Of a stretch of DNA of 64,000 nucleotides, positions 9,123 through 17,414 are shown piece after piece. The position numbers and the translations under genes are program-made. Source of the stretch: Fulvimarina sp039652615 (GTDB lineage Bacteria; Pseudomonadota; Alphaproteobacteria; Rhizobiales; Rhizobiaceae). Where the stretch lies: positions 682,001 through 746,000 of the forward strand of contig NZ_JBDJAC010000001.1 of NCBI RefSeq assembly GCF_039652615.1, written 5' to 3'. The number at the start of each line of letters is the position of its first letter. The first letter of the stretch is position 1. The notes under the pieces are model-generated. The model did no database searches. It had not been told where the DNA came from and saw nothing but the letters and a program-made list of their open reading frames with translations.

Positions 9123-9284
9123 TTCAGGTTTTCTTCTTGCTAACCCTCTGATCTGTCAAAATTCTTTAACCCCGTTTCTTAGCCTGAGTGCAACAGCCGG
9201 CGGCTAGGTTGGTCTCATCAGAAGGCCGGACCAAACCGGCCGCAAGAGAAGCCGAAAACGGCTCTCAGGAGAGGCAGAGGCGTC

Positions 9285-9872
9285 ATGACCACCAGTGTTG
9301 CACATTCCCTCGATGCGCTGAAACCAGAATGGGCCTGCGGGCCAGTCCGCATCGACCCCACCATCCCGGTCGCATCCCAGTCGATCGAAATTCCCGCCGC
9401 CGACGGTGAAACGGTTCGCTATCAGGTCAGCCCGCGCGGTGCCGTTATCCATCGCAAGCTGGAGCGCGCGGGCCTGCCGGTCTCGATCGCTCTGTCGGCC
9501 CGCGCCTTCAAGGGTGTCGCCGCCCGTGCCATCGAGCACGAAGACGGTTCGGTGACCGTCACCCTCGAACTGCACCATCATAGTGATCCGGCCCTTTGCG
9601 TGCCGCTGCTCGTGGCTTCGGACCTATACGATGTCGCTGCGGACTGGCGGTCATGGTCGGATTTCTTCAGCCTTCCGATGTTGATGGTCGAGGCCGATGG
9701 ATCCGTCGTCGCGCTCGAAGATACGGTCGGAACCGTCAAGACGGGTGAACCCGCACCGCGTCGCCGTTCGTCGAACCGGACGCGCCGTCCGCGTTTCCTT
9801 GCTCGCCGCAAGCCCGGCGGTCTCGGCATGAGGATGATCGTAGACGGCGAAGAGATCATCGCGCGCACCTGA
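9285..9872 (+). CDS. DUF6101 family protein
   Basis: The 195-residue protein matches the pattern of the alphaproteobacterial DUF6101 family. It has a central block on the theme 'AFKGVAARAIEHEDG...ALCVPL', a 'W..W..FF.LP' segment, a strongly basic stretch RRRSSNRTRRPRFLARRKPG near residue 160, and an end EEIIART close to the usual (E)REIIAR(N). No transmembrane segment or signal peptide is seen. Function is unknown; the basic tail suggests nucleic-acid binding, which is only inference. It starts with a good ribosome site (CAGGAGAGG) and ends 15 nt from the convergent radC. Confidence 0.8.
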   Translation: MTTSVAHSLDALKPEWACGPVRIDPTIPVASQSIEIPAADGETVRYQVSPRGAVIHRKLERAGLPVSIALSARAFKGVAARAIEHEDGSVTVTLELHHHSDPALCVPLLVASDLYDVAADWRSWSDFFSLPMLMVEADGSVVALEDTVGTVKTGEPAPRRRSSNRTRRPRFLARRKPGGLGMRMIVDGEEIIART

Positions 9873-9887
9873 GAAAAGCGCGCTGCC

Positions 9888-10652
9888 TTAGATCAGCTTG
9901 AGGCCACGCAGACTGGCGTGGCCATTCTTCCCGATGATGACATGGTCGTGAAGCGAAATGCCAAGTGGCTTCGCGGTCGTCTCGATCGTGCGGGTCATTT
10001 CGATGTCTGCACGAGACGGCGTCGGATCACCGGACGGGTGATTATGGACCAAGATCAGCGCGGTTGAGTTGAGCTCAAGCGCCCGGCGGACGACCTCACG
10101 CGGATAGACTGGCGTGTGATCGACGGTACCATGGCCTTGGACCTCGTCAGCGATCAGGGCATTTTTCTTGTCGAGAAACAAAATGCGGAACTGCTCGCGC
10201 GGCTCGTGGGCCATCACCGCCGTGCAGTAATCCAGGACGGCGGACCATGACGAAAGAACTTCACGCTTCTTCACGGCCGAACGCATGGCGCGCTGGTTGA
10301 TCGCCGAGACGATCGACAGATCAAGTGCGACTGCATCCTTGACGCCTTCGACCTCAGTCAGAAGCCGGCGTGGCGCGTTCAAAACCTCGCCCAGAGAGCC
10401 AAAGCGCGCGATCAGCGCCTTGGCAATCGGCTTGACGTCCTTGCGTGGAATGGAGCGAAAGAGAATGAGTTCGAGAAGCTCGTAATCGGCAAGGGCGTCC
10501 GGCCCCTGCTCGGCGAATCGTCCCTTCAGCCGCTCCCGGTGACCATCGTGATGCTTCAGGGCGGGAGATGCTCCACTTACATTCCGCTCGTCAAAACCTG
10601 ACGAAGCCGGCGCATCTTCGCGGAATGCGGCGTGCTTTTTCTTGCCCGCCAT
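9888..10652 (-). CDS. radC: RadC family JAB/MPN-domain protein
   Basis: RadC-type proteins carry a JAMM metalloprotease-like domain; their role in repair is uncertain. Residues in the C-terminal half hold the motif HNHPSGDPTPSRADIEMT, with an upstream Glu, so the zinc site is complete. The N-terminal half has the helix-hairpin-helix-like UPF0758 region (YELLELILFRSIPRKDVKPI). The ATG at 10652 gives 254 residues; a TTG at 10682 overlapping the end of map would add ten. It is the last gene of the sfsA-map-radC run. Confidence 0.92.
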   Translation of the reverse strand: MAGKKKHAAFREDAPASSGFDERNVSGASPALKHHDGHRERLKGRFAEQGPDALADYELLELILFRSIPRKDVKPIAKALIARFGSLGEVLNAPRRLLTEVEGVKDAVALDLSIVSAINQRAMRSAVKKREVLSSWSAVLDYCTAVMAHEPREQFRILFLDKKNALIADEVQGHGTVDHTPVYPREVVRRALELNSTALILVHNHPSGDPTPSRADIEMTRTIETTAKPLGISLHDHVIIGKNGHASLRGLKLI

Positions 10653-10665
10653 AGCGAAGCCCGTC

Positions 10666-11514
10666 TCAGGCCGCTTCGACAAGGGGAGGGACCGTGATTC
10701 CCGGCGTGTCGAGGCCCTTCAGGGAATAGGTGAACACCTCGCAGCCATCTTCCGTGACGCCAAGCGAGTGCTCGTATTGCGCCGAAAGCGTGCGGTCACG
10801 GGTCACAGCGGTCCAGCCATCGGCCAGGACCTTCACATGAGGGCGCCCGATATTGATCATCGGTTCAATGGTGAAGATCATGCCAGGCTTCATCTCCGGG
10901 CCTTCGCCGCGCGAGCCGTAGTGCAGGATGTTCGGTGCATCGTGGAACAGACGTCCTACGCCATGACCGCAGAAATCGCGGACAACAGAGCATCGCTCGG
11001 CCTGGGCATATTCCTGAATTGCCGCGCCGATATCGCCGATATGTCCGCCCGGCTTCACCGCCTCGATGCCCTTGAGGAGCGCGCGGTAGGTGACCTCGCA
11101 AAGCCGTTCGCTCGCGCGCTTGACCTGACCAACCGGATACATGCGGGAGGAATCGCCATGGTAGCCGTCGACCACAAAGGTGACGTCGATATTGACGATG
11201 TCGCCTTCTTTCAGCGGCTTGTTGTTCGGAATGCCATGGCAAACCACGTGATTGATCGAGGTGCAGACGCTCTTGGTATAGCCCCGATAGTTCAGTGTCG
11301 CGGGCGCGACGTTCCGAGCGACGGCGAAATCCCAGACGAAATCGTCGATCGCCTGGGTCGTGACCCCCGGCTTCACGATATCGACCAACGCATCCAGGCA
11401 TTCGGCGGTCATGCGCGAGGCGCGGCGCATTCCCTCGAAGCCGTCAGGCCCGTAAAGCCTGATGACGCCAGTGTTGCGCTGGGGATTTGCTTCGGCTTCG
11501 AGGTAAGTGGTCAT
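10666..11514 (-). CDS. map: Methionine aminopeptidase, type I
   Basis: This enzyme removes the initiator methionine from new proteins. The 282 residues are within the type I range. The five metal ligands are visible: two Asp in VNIDVTFVVDGYHGDSS, His in GHGVGRLFHDAP, Glu in IFTIEPM, and Glu in YEHSLGVT. Its ATG overlaps the sfsA stop by four bases (ATGA), pointing to translational coupling. Downstream, radC starts 13 nt after its stop or overlaps it. Normal cytosolic enzyme, no oddities. Confidence 0.96.
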   Translation of the reverse strand: MTTYLEAEANPQRNTGVIRLYGPDGFEGMRRASRMTAECLDALVDIVKPGVTTQAIDDFVWDFAVARNVAPATLNYRGYTKSVCTSINHVVCHGIPNNKPLKEGDIVNIDVTFVVDGYHGDSSRMYPVGQVKRASERLCEVTYRALLKGIEAVKPGGHIGDIGAAIQEYAQAERCSVVRDFCGHGVGRLFHDAPNILHYGSRGEGPEMKPGMIFTIEPMINIGRPHVKVLADGWTAVTRDRTLSAQYEHSLGVTEDGCEVFTYSLKGLDTPGITVPPLVEAA

Positions 11515-12263
11515 GAGCGTCGAATGGGTTCGATAAAGGGCTTAACGGGCTGCGGCGGGTCCAGAACTGGGATCGCGGTCCTCGGATATATGCCGTTCAA
11601 AGTGATGTCGCACCGAACGCCATAAGCTTCAACCCCTCTCTCCCGCGCCTCGGCGAATGCCGCCATATATCCGGGATCGAGATCGCCGGCGAGCGCCACT
11701 CGGTCGCAATCACCTCGCTGGATGACATAGAGCATCACCGCCCTGTGCCCGGCTTGGACCTGATCGCCGAGTTCGCGCAGGTGCTTGGCCCCGCGCGTCG
11801 TCACGCAGTCGGGAAATTCTGCAAGCCCCGCCTCGCGCATCAGATGGACGTTCTTGACCTCGATATAGACGAGGCGACCGTCGGTCTGTTCGCCCAGAAG
11901 ATCGATGCGCGAGTTGATACCATATTTCACCTCCCGGCGCAGGAGACCCAACCCGGAAAGGGCTGGAAGGATCTCATCGCCGATAGCCTGTTCGGCGAGT
12001 CGATTGGGAAGACCCGTGTTGATGCCCACCAGCGTTCCGTCCGCCTCGACGATTTCGAGGGTCAGCGGAAGCTTTCGAGCCTTATTGGTCGAACGCGAGA
12101 GCCAGACCCTGGAGCCAGGCTCCTTCAGACCCATCATCGCGCCGGGGTTCGGGCAATGGACGGTGGTTTCCTCGCCGGTTTCGTCGATAACGACATCCGC
12201 GAGAAAGCGTTTGTAGCGCCTGAGAAGACGCGCCTGCAAAAGAGGTGAGGGGAAGTCGACCAT
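11511..12263 (-). CDS. sfsA: SfsA, DNA/RNA nuclease family protein
   Basis: The 250-residue protein carries SfsA hallmarks: an opening MVDFPSPLLQARLLRRYKRF, CPNPGAMMGLKEPGSRVWLS, and YIEVKNVHLM. The last holds the ExK part of a PD-(D/E)XK-like nuclease fold. SfsA was named from a sugar-fermentation phenotype in E. coli and has been linked to nuclease activity. The frame is open to 12299, but the ATG at 12263 gives the usual family N terminus. It is first in an overlapping sfsA-map-radC group. Confidence 0.93.
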   Translation of the reverse strand: MVDFPSPLLQARLLRRYKRFLADVVIDETGEETTVHCPNPGAMMGLKEPGSRVWLSRSTNKARKLPLTLEIVEADGTLVGINTGLPNRLAEQAIGDEILPALSGLGLLRREVKYGINSRIDLLGEQTDGRLVYIEVKNVHLMREAGLAEFPDCVTTRGAKHLRELGDQVQAGHRAVMLYVIQRGDCDRVALAGDLDPGYMAAFAEARERGVEAYGVRCDITLNGIYPRTAIPVLDPPQPVKPFIEPIRRS

Positions 12264-12473
12264 GGGGTTTGCGGTACCCGCCGCATGAAAACCCGTCAAC
12301 GACGGAGCCGAAACAATCGATCATTCGGCAAGGCCATTCGCCATGGATCGGCCAGAACAGCAAGGTCCGACGAAAGGACTGCTGGCTTCTAAATTCGGAT
12401 CTCTGTATACTTCACGCGCGCACTATATCCGACATGGAAGATGCGCGACGATCGAGATGGTTGGGAGGCCTCG

Positions 12474-13289
12474 ATGATCCGGACTTCACGGACAATTGCC
12501 GTTGCGGCGCTTGCTCTTTTGTCGGCAACTCCGGCGCTTGCTTCGGATGATGCCAGGACGCTGGATGCCTGGTCCGAGATCCGCGCCGACATCTACGGCG
12601 ATCGTCAGATCATGGCGGACAGTCCCCTCATCGAGCTTGTCACGCCCTACCGCGCCGAGAACGATCTGCGCGTTCCCATCCGGGCGAATGTCGATCTCCC
12701 CGAGGGTGAGGAAATCAAGAAACTCACGCTGATCCTCGACGAGAACCCGATGCCGGTATCGGCCGATTTCGAGATGGCGACGGACAGCGATGACTTCTCG
12801 GTTGAAGTCGCCATGCGCCTCAACGGCCCGACAAAAGTGCGTGCCATCGTCGAGACGAAAGCCGGCGAGCTTCTGATGAAAGAGGCGATGGTGAAGACCT
12901 CTGGTACCGGCGCATGCGCCGCCCCGCCAACCACCGGCGTCGAAGCGGCGCTCGCCACGCTCGGCGAGATGGATCTCTCCGCGCCGACGACTCTTGAACG
13001 CGCATCGGGCGATCACGACGAAGTCGCTCTCCACATCAGCCACCCCCAGCATTCAGGAATGCAAATGGATCAGGTGACGCTGCACTACATTCTCGCCCGT
13101 TATGTCGAGAGCGTCGAAAGCTGGGCGGACGACGAGAAGCTATTCACGATGACGGGCAGCATTTCGCTCAGCGAGAACCCTGAAATCAAATTCAGCATTC
13201 CGGAAAAGGACGCCTCAAGACTCCGCGTTCGGATGACCGACACCGAGGGTGCAGTCTTCCAGAAAGCCTTCAGCCTGGGCGGCAGCTGA
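12474..13289 (+). CDS. SoxYZ-like carrier protein (quinoprotein-dehydrogenase-associated type)
   Basis: This 271-residue exported protein has a signal peptide cut after TPALA. Residues of about 40-155 resemble SoxY and residues of about 175-265 resemble SoxZ (HPQHSGMQMD...PEIKFSIPEKDASRLRVRMTDTEG). The fusion is typical of carriers found with PQQ-dependent dehydrogenases. The SoxY swinging arm is represented by GTGACAAPP, with one Cys, at the junction. The start at 12474 has GGGAGG eight bases upstream; an earlier in-frame ATG at 12441 has not. No PQQ dehydrogenase or Sox gene is nearby, so its partner is not visible. Confidence 0.8.
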   Translation: MIRTSRTIAVAALALLSATPALASDDARTLDAWSEIRADIYGDRQIMADSPLIELVTPYRAENDLRVPIRANVDLPEGEEIKKLTLILDENPMPVSADFEMATDSDDFSVEVAMRLNGPTKVRAIVETKAGELLMKEAMVKTSGTGACAAPPTTGVEAALATLGEMDLSAPTTLERASGDHDEVALHISHPQHSGMQMDQVTLHYILARYVESVESWADDEKLFTMTGSISLSENPEIKFSIPEKDASRLRVRMTDTEGAVFQKAFSLGGS

Positions 13290-13693
13290 GGCAAGGGGCG
13301 GGCCTTTCGCGGGCGCTCCCCCAAGCTGCACGCTCGACCAGCCCCCAAGATCTCTGTCGAACAGAAAATGCCCGGCAAGTGATCCCCGGGAGTCTATTCG
13401 TGAGAGCGATGGGTCCAATCGGCATGGGCTGCGGAGCAATCGAAGCTGTCGAGGATCTAACACGCGAAATAAACAAACGGCGAGACGAGCTGCGTTCGAT
13501 GCGCCGACGACCGCGATGGGTTCGAACGACTGCATCAGATCAGCCGGCAACTCGCCTTCGTCTGAAGGCGGCGGAAACTGAACAGCGACCCCACCGACGA
13601 CTAGGGGTTCAGTCCCATACTGTGTTGGTAGCTTATCGCGAAAGCAGAGGAATGCGCGATGGGACGAGTTCTTCACGGGTGCGCCACGACCAC
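13290..13693. other. Gene-poor stretch between the SoxYZ-like gene and the IS remnant
   Basis: A minus-strand frame stays open here (13215-13697) but has mixed codon use and overlaps the end of the SoxYZ-like gene, so I do not call it a gene. No second terminal repeat for the neighbouring IS fragment was found. The stretch probably contains scrambled remains of an insertion or deletion event. Confidence 0.4.
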
Positions 13694-14358
13694 TCACGCC
13701 GTCCGAGCAGCAGCAATACGGCGATCGCGGTAGGCGGTCCTGTCGTGCTCGAGCGATTTCTTACGGTGTGCTTTCGCGGGTATGACGGGCAATATGCCTT
13801 TCGGGACCAGGTCGGATCGGACGGTGTCGCCGTCGTAACCTTTGTCGGCCAGCATCAGACGGGGTTTGCCCACTGGCATGGCCAGAAGATCGGCGGCGCT
13901 CTTATAATCGGAGATCTCGCAGCCCGTCACGACGAAGCCGAGAGGGCGTCCCTGACCGTCCGTTCGGGCGTGGACTTTCGACGTAAAGCCGCCGCCGCTT
14001 CGACCAAAACCCTGCGGATAGGTCCCCCTTTTGAGTCAGCGGCCTGCGAATGGCCCCAAACCGCTGTGCTGTCGATCATATGCTGCCAGTCGTCGGTCAG
14101 ACCCATCTCGACCGAGGTCTCAAAAGGGGCGTCCCAGACCCCTTGTTCGGCCCAGCGCCGGAAGAGGACATAGACGCAATTCCATTTCCCGTAGCGCTCG
14201 TGCATGTCGCGCCAGGGACATCCCGCCCGCAGGACGAACACCATCCCATCCAAAAAACACCGATTGTCATGGGCCGGACGTGCTTTGCGACCCCGTTCGC
14301 TCGGCAGAAGTTCCCCGATCACCGGCCATTCCTCCTCCGTCAGATCGCCTCGCACCAA
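13694..14358 (-). pseudogene. IS5-family (IS427-group-like) transposase, frameshifted pair with truncated 3' end
   Basis: Two overlapping frames encode the transposase. OrfA (14358-13927) has TEEEWPVIGELLP, RCFLDGMVFVLRAGCPWRDM and DSTAVWGHSQAA with the first catalytic Asp. OrfB (13930-13694) has LMLADKGYDGD with the second Asp. A run AAAAGGGGG at 14032-14024 fits a -1 programmed frameshift; reading through it gives the expected RGTYPQGFGRSGGGFTSK joint. The second part stops right after AYRDR, before the usual NRIERCF segment carrying the catalytic Glu and the last 40 or so residues. The element should therefore be inactive. Confidence 0.85.
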
Positions 14359-14390
14359 AGCTGCCTCAAAAGGCAGCCTTGAATCAGACC
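13694..14390 (-). mobile_element. IS5-family insertion sequence remnant
   Basis: This covers the transposase remnant plus its upstream end. Reading toward the transposase, TGATTCAAGGCTGCC near 14388-14374 looks like a terminal repeat, followed by a small hairpin (AAGCTGCC/GGCAGCCTT, about 14359-14382). No matching opposite terminus exists near 13290-13700, so the distal end is lost. The exact upstream boundary is uncertain by several bases. Confidence 0.65.
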
Positions 14391-14425
14391 TCAGAGGGTT
14401 TGAGAAGCAACTATCTCAACAGCGC

Positions 14426-14983
14426 CTAAAACCCGCAGACGATCCACTCATCAGAACCGGTGAAACTGTTCAGACAACCGGAGCCACCTCTTACCGACCG
14501 GAGGATATGCTCGGAGACGTCGAGGTCGACCGCTTTCGGCGTCGGCTGATCTGCGAAGGATGCGGGCGGCGTGATTGCGTCGAAGTCGACGGGCCGCTCC
14601 TGACGAGGGTCGAGCGTCAAGAGGTTATCGTTCGGCGTCTTGTGCGGATCGAGATACGGCGACGTGCGATCCGGCGGGCGGAACGTCTTGAGTCTTAAAG
14701 CATCCAGACGAAAACACCGCCCGAGACGACGAAGAGGGCGGCGACTCCGACGATCGACCGCCAGCTCGGCTCCGGTCCGCCATAGTCCGGAGATTTTTTG
14801 TAGCCTTTCAGGTAGCCCCTTTTTCCGACAAGAACGAAACGCGAGGACGCCGCGGGAATCGAGTGGGACTTTTTGCGCCGCCGATTGCATTTGGTCGCCG
14901 TTCGTTCCCATTGGTGTAGGCCCGTAACCGGCGTAAACCCTGGAATCTGGAGCGGGCGATGGCGATCGAATCCAAAACATCAA
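14426..14983 (-). pseudogene. Probable frame-damaged membrane protein gene beside the IS remnant
   Basis: One frame is open throughout, but coding-like sequence jumps between frames. Frame A starts at an ATG near 14890 (MQSAAQKVPLDSRG) and again reads well at its end (LKTFRPPDRTSPYLDPHKTP... , 14690-14450) with GC-rich third positions. Between about 14820 and 14695 the convincing translation is in a second frame: GYLKGYKKSPDYGGPEP followed by a transmembrane helix IVGVAALFVVSGGVFVWML and a stop at 14695. The first jump falls on AAAAAGGGG (14824-14816). Two compensating indels would explain this; sequencing error is also possible. Function is unknown; the intact form would have one membrane helix and a C-terminal tail. 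Confidence 0.45.
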
Positions 14984-15050
14984 GCTTGGGAAGCTTGCGT
15001 ACGTTTCGCTTTCGAAGGTGACAGTTAGGTGGTTTGGAGAGCAGCCGAAA

Positions 15051-15296
15051 TTACTCGTCGCTCATCTCCTGCGGGAGATCTCCCTGTCGGAACAGAAACT
15101 CTGGCTCGTCCATCGTCTCGCCGGTCTCCTCATCGGCAACCTGGCTGAAGGCGACAACCCCGGCAAAACGCGCCGTATCCCGCTCGGCGCGAGACACCGC
15201 TTCTTGCGCTGATTTGCATTGCGTCGGTTGGGCCGGAACGAGACGACGCCCCTTCTTCTCGAAAGCCTGGACGATGAAATAGGTCTTCTCAGCCAT
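15051..15296 (-). CDS. Conserved small hypothetical protein
   Basis: The 81-residue protein MAEKTYFIVQAFEKKGRRLV... resembles a small rhizobial family whose members read 'IVQ.F...GRL......A.s...A...Aer....AGVVAFSr..D.ETGe'. No membrane segment or known motif is present. The frame is open to 15341, but the ATG at 15296 gives the natural N terminus. It lies downstream of tRNA-Lys on the same strand, behind the repeated ATTGGAAAC element. Function unknown. Confidence 0.65.
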   Translation of the reverse strand: MAEKTYFIVQAFEKKGRRLVPAQPTQCKSAQEAVSRAERDTARFAGVVAFSQVADEETGETMDEPEFLFRQGDLPQEMSDE

Positions 15297-15367
15297 CTTG
15301 TCGCTCGCACCATGGATTTGTCGTTCGATCCAAATAGCCATTTGGCGAGAACAAGAACAGAACCAGA

Positions 15368-15396
15368 ATTGGAAACGGTTTCCAATAATTGGAAAC
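15368..15396. promoter_or_regulatory. Three phased copies of ATTGGAAAC, LacI-operator-like palindrome
   Basis: ATTGGAAAC occurs at 15368-15376 (plus), 15378-15386 (inverted) and 15388-15396 (plus), at exactly 10-base spacing. The first two form a perfect 19-bp palindrome with centre G. The second and third form another hairpin. The sequence looks like operators of LacI-family regulators. It sits between tRNA-Lys and the small hypothetical gene, both minus strand. No LacI-type gene is in the window. It could instead act as RNA hairpins terminating the tRNA transcript, though no good U-run follows. Confidence 0.5.
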
Positions 15397-15432
15397 CGCA
15401 GTCACCAGTTTTCGCGCGAAGTCCTTGAAAAA

Positions 15433-15508
<76 letters not shown>

Positions 15509-15609
15509 ACGGCGAAGCGGCTATCGCGCTTCGTGACCCGCATATAAAGAGCGTATTTCCGGCTGTCCACCCGCTTTTTGATGCCATGCGGGAAATATTC
15601 TAAGCGCGT

Positions 15610-16068
15610 TCACAGTTTGTCGAACCACGGCATATTCCGCGTAACGATGCCGGGAAAAGTTTGCGGACGGATCTTCTCAATTCCGGGTCCCGCATCGGCA
15701 GGCGATCCGCTGGCAGCGGGTGTAGCGTGAGATGCATTCGCCGACGCGGCTGGCGAGGGGCGCTCAAGTCTGGCCCGCTCCTCATCCTCGTCCGGAATGT
15801 CCGCAAAGCGGATGCCGGCGAACATCGTGCGGCGATAGATGAGGCGGGCAGGGCGAACGGCATCTTCGCCGATCTTGATCTGAAATTCCCTCGGCACGTG
15901 CACCGCTTCGGCGAGCGTCAGCAGCGCCCCGGTCGCCGACACATTGCGGACGACGCAGTCGAGGGTGGAGAACCCATTGTTGAAGATGACCCGGGCCCGC
16001 TTCAGAACGCGCTGGCGTGGCGCGATCCGCCGCTCAGATCCATCGGTTTCTTGCTCGGGAAGTGCCAT
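15610..16068 (-). CDS. PilZ domain protein
   Basis: The 152-residue protein has a PilZ domain over residues of about 10-105. It opens with ERRIAPRQRVLKRARVIFN, containing the RxxxR loop that binds cyclic di-GMP. DCVVRNVSATGALLTL follows, the (D/N)xSxxG-type second motif, here N-V-S-A-T-G. The C-terminal 50 residues are Ala/Ser/Pro-rich and probably disordered. It is likely a soluble c-di-GMP receptor acting on motility or envelope functions. It stands alone, with tRNA-Lys downstream on the same strand. Confidence 0.88.
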   Translation of the reverse strand: MALPEQETDGSERRIAPRQRVLKRARVIFNNGFSTLDCVVRNVSATGALLTLAEAVHVPREFQIKIGEDAVRPARLIYRRTMFAGIRFADIPDEDEERARLERPSPAASANASHATPAASGSPADAGPGIEKIRPQTFPGIVTRNMPWFDKL

Positions 16069-16215
16069 CGTTCAATCCGTCCCAGGCGTTCGAGGTTCGC
16101 ACTGACTGTGTGGGAGATTGGTTACGACGCCGTAAACGCCGGAGTGATCCCGGCGTGTTTCGATCGAAACATCGAATATGCGGTGTGATTCTAACGGACC
16201 GGTAAATGCCAGGCA

Positions 16216-16245
16216 AAAAGAAAGCCGCGAATTGAAGTCGCGGCT
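16216..16245 (-). terminator. Intrinsic terminator downstream of ilvC
   Basis: AGCCGCGA (16223-16230) pairs perfectly with TCGCGGCT (16238-16245). On the minus strand the stem is followed by TTTCTTTTTG, a good U-tract. It ends the ilvC transcript about 100 nt after the stop codon. Confidence 0.8.
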
Positions 16246-16258
16246 CTCGGGTTTTCCT

Positions 16259-16334
16259 GCATGACGGTGTTCGAAACGTCATGCAGATTTGCGGCACCAA
16301 GCTCTCACGGATCGCAATCGACACTCGTGAGAGC
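16259..16334 (-). repeat. Two further inverted repeats in the ilvC 3' untranslated region
   Basis: GCTCTCACG (16301-16309) pairs with CGTGAGAGC (16326-16334). GCATGACG (16259-16266) pairs with CGTCATGC (16277-16284). Both are perfect and lie between the ilvC stop and the terminator hairpin, so the mRNA would end in three hairpins in a row. They may stabilise the 3' end. Confidence 0.6.
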
Positions 16335-16343
16335 AAAGGCTGC

Positions 16344-17363
16344 TTAGTTGCGCGCCTTGTCGACGAGGGCGTTCGACTTGATCCACGGCATCATGCCGCG
16401 AAGCTTCTCGCCGACTTCCTCGATCTGGTGCTTGTCGTTGACGCGGCGGATACCCTTGAAGCGGGCGGCGCCGGAATGCCACTCCTGCATCCATTCGGAC
16501 GTAAACCGGCCGGTCTGGATGTCGGTGAGAACGCGCTTCATCTCGGCTTTCGTTTCGGCCGTGATGATGCGCGGACCCGAGACATATTCGCCCCATTCCG
16601 CCGTGTTGGAAATCGAGTAGTTCATGTTCGCGATGCCGCCCTCATAGATGAGGTCGACGATCAGCTTCACCTCGTGAAGGCACTCGAAATAGGCCATCTC
16701 GGGCGCATAACCGCCTTCGACCAGCGTCTCGAAGCCGGCGCGGATGAGTTCGACGAGACCGCCGCACAGAACGACCTGCTCGCCGAAAAGATCGGTCTCG
16801 CACTCTTCCTGGAAGGTCGTTTCGATGATGCCGGAACGACCGCCGCCGACGCCGCAAGCATAGGAGAGGGCGAGATCGAGCGCGTTGCCCGATGCATCCT
16901 GATGAACGGCGACGAGGCACGGCACACCGCCGCCCTTCTGGTATTCGCCGCGAACCGTGTGGCCGGGGCCCTTCGGCGCAATCATCACGACGTCGATCGA
17001 GCCCTTCGGCTCGATGAGACCGAAATGGACATTAAGGCCATGGGCAAAGGCGATCGCCGCGCCGTCGCGGATATTGTCCCTGATCTCTGAATTCCAGATG
17101 CCGGCCTGCAGCTCGTCAGGCGTTGCCATCATCAGGAGGTCGGCCCACTTGGCCGCATCGGCAACCGAGAGAACCTCAAGACCGTCGGCTTCCACCTTCT
17201 TGGCCGTTGACGAACCCGGGCGGAGGGCGACCTTCAGCTCGGCAGCGCCGGAGTCCTTGAGGTTCAGCGCGTGGGCGCGGCCCTGGGAACCGTAGCCGAC
17301 GATGGCAACCTTCTTGCCCTTGATGAGATTGAGATCGGCGTCGCGATCGTAATAGACGCGCAT
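16344..17363 (-). CDS. ilvC: Ketol-acid reductoisomerase
   Basis: IlvC converts acetolactate or acetohydroxybutyrate to dihydroxy acids for valine, leucine and isoleucine synthesis, using NADPH and magnesium. The 339 residues match the short class I form. The Rossmann motif VAIVGYGSQGRAHALNL is near residue 20, and the metal/substrate segment ECETDLFGEQVVLCGG near 190 carries the D/E ligands. A second set (YFECLHEVKLIVDLIYEGG) follows near 225. The sequence looks fully functional. A TetR regulator gene lies 51 nt upstream on the same strand, so it may be read together with that gene; a terminator follows. Confidence 0.97.
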   Translation of the reverse strand: MRVYYDRDADLNLIKGKKVAIVGYGSQGRAHALNLKDSGAAELKVALRPGSSTAKKVEADGLEVLSVADAAKWADLLMMATPDELQAGIWNSEIRDNIRDGAAIAFAHGLNVHFGLIEPKGSIDVVMIAPKGPGHTVRGEYQKGGGVPCLVAVHQDASGNALDLALSYACGVGGGRSGIIETTFQEECETDLFGEQVVLCGGLVELIRAGFETLVEGGYAPEMAYFECLHEVKLIVDLIYEGGIANMNYSISNTAEWGEYVSGPRIITAETKAEMKRVLTDIQTGRFTSEWMQEWHSGAARFKGIRRVNDKHQIEEVGEKLRGMMPWIKSNALVDKARN

Positions 17364-17414
17364 TGTCGTTTCCTTCCGTTTGATCCTGACCGTGACGGCG
17401 TGTCCGTCCGGCCG

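Noticed and set aside
13215..13697. A 160-codon minus-strand frame beside the IS remnant
   Set aside because: Overlaps the 3' end of the SoxYZ-like gene, mixed codon use, and no family recognised; kept only as part of the gap description.
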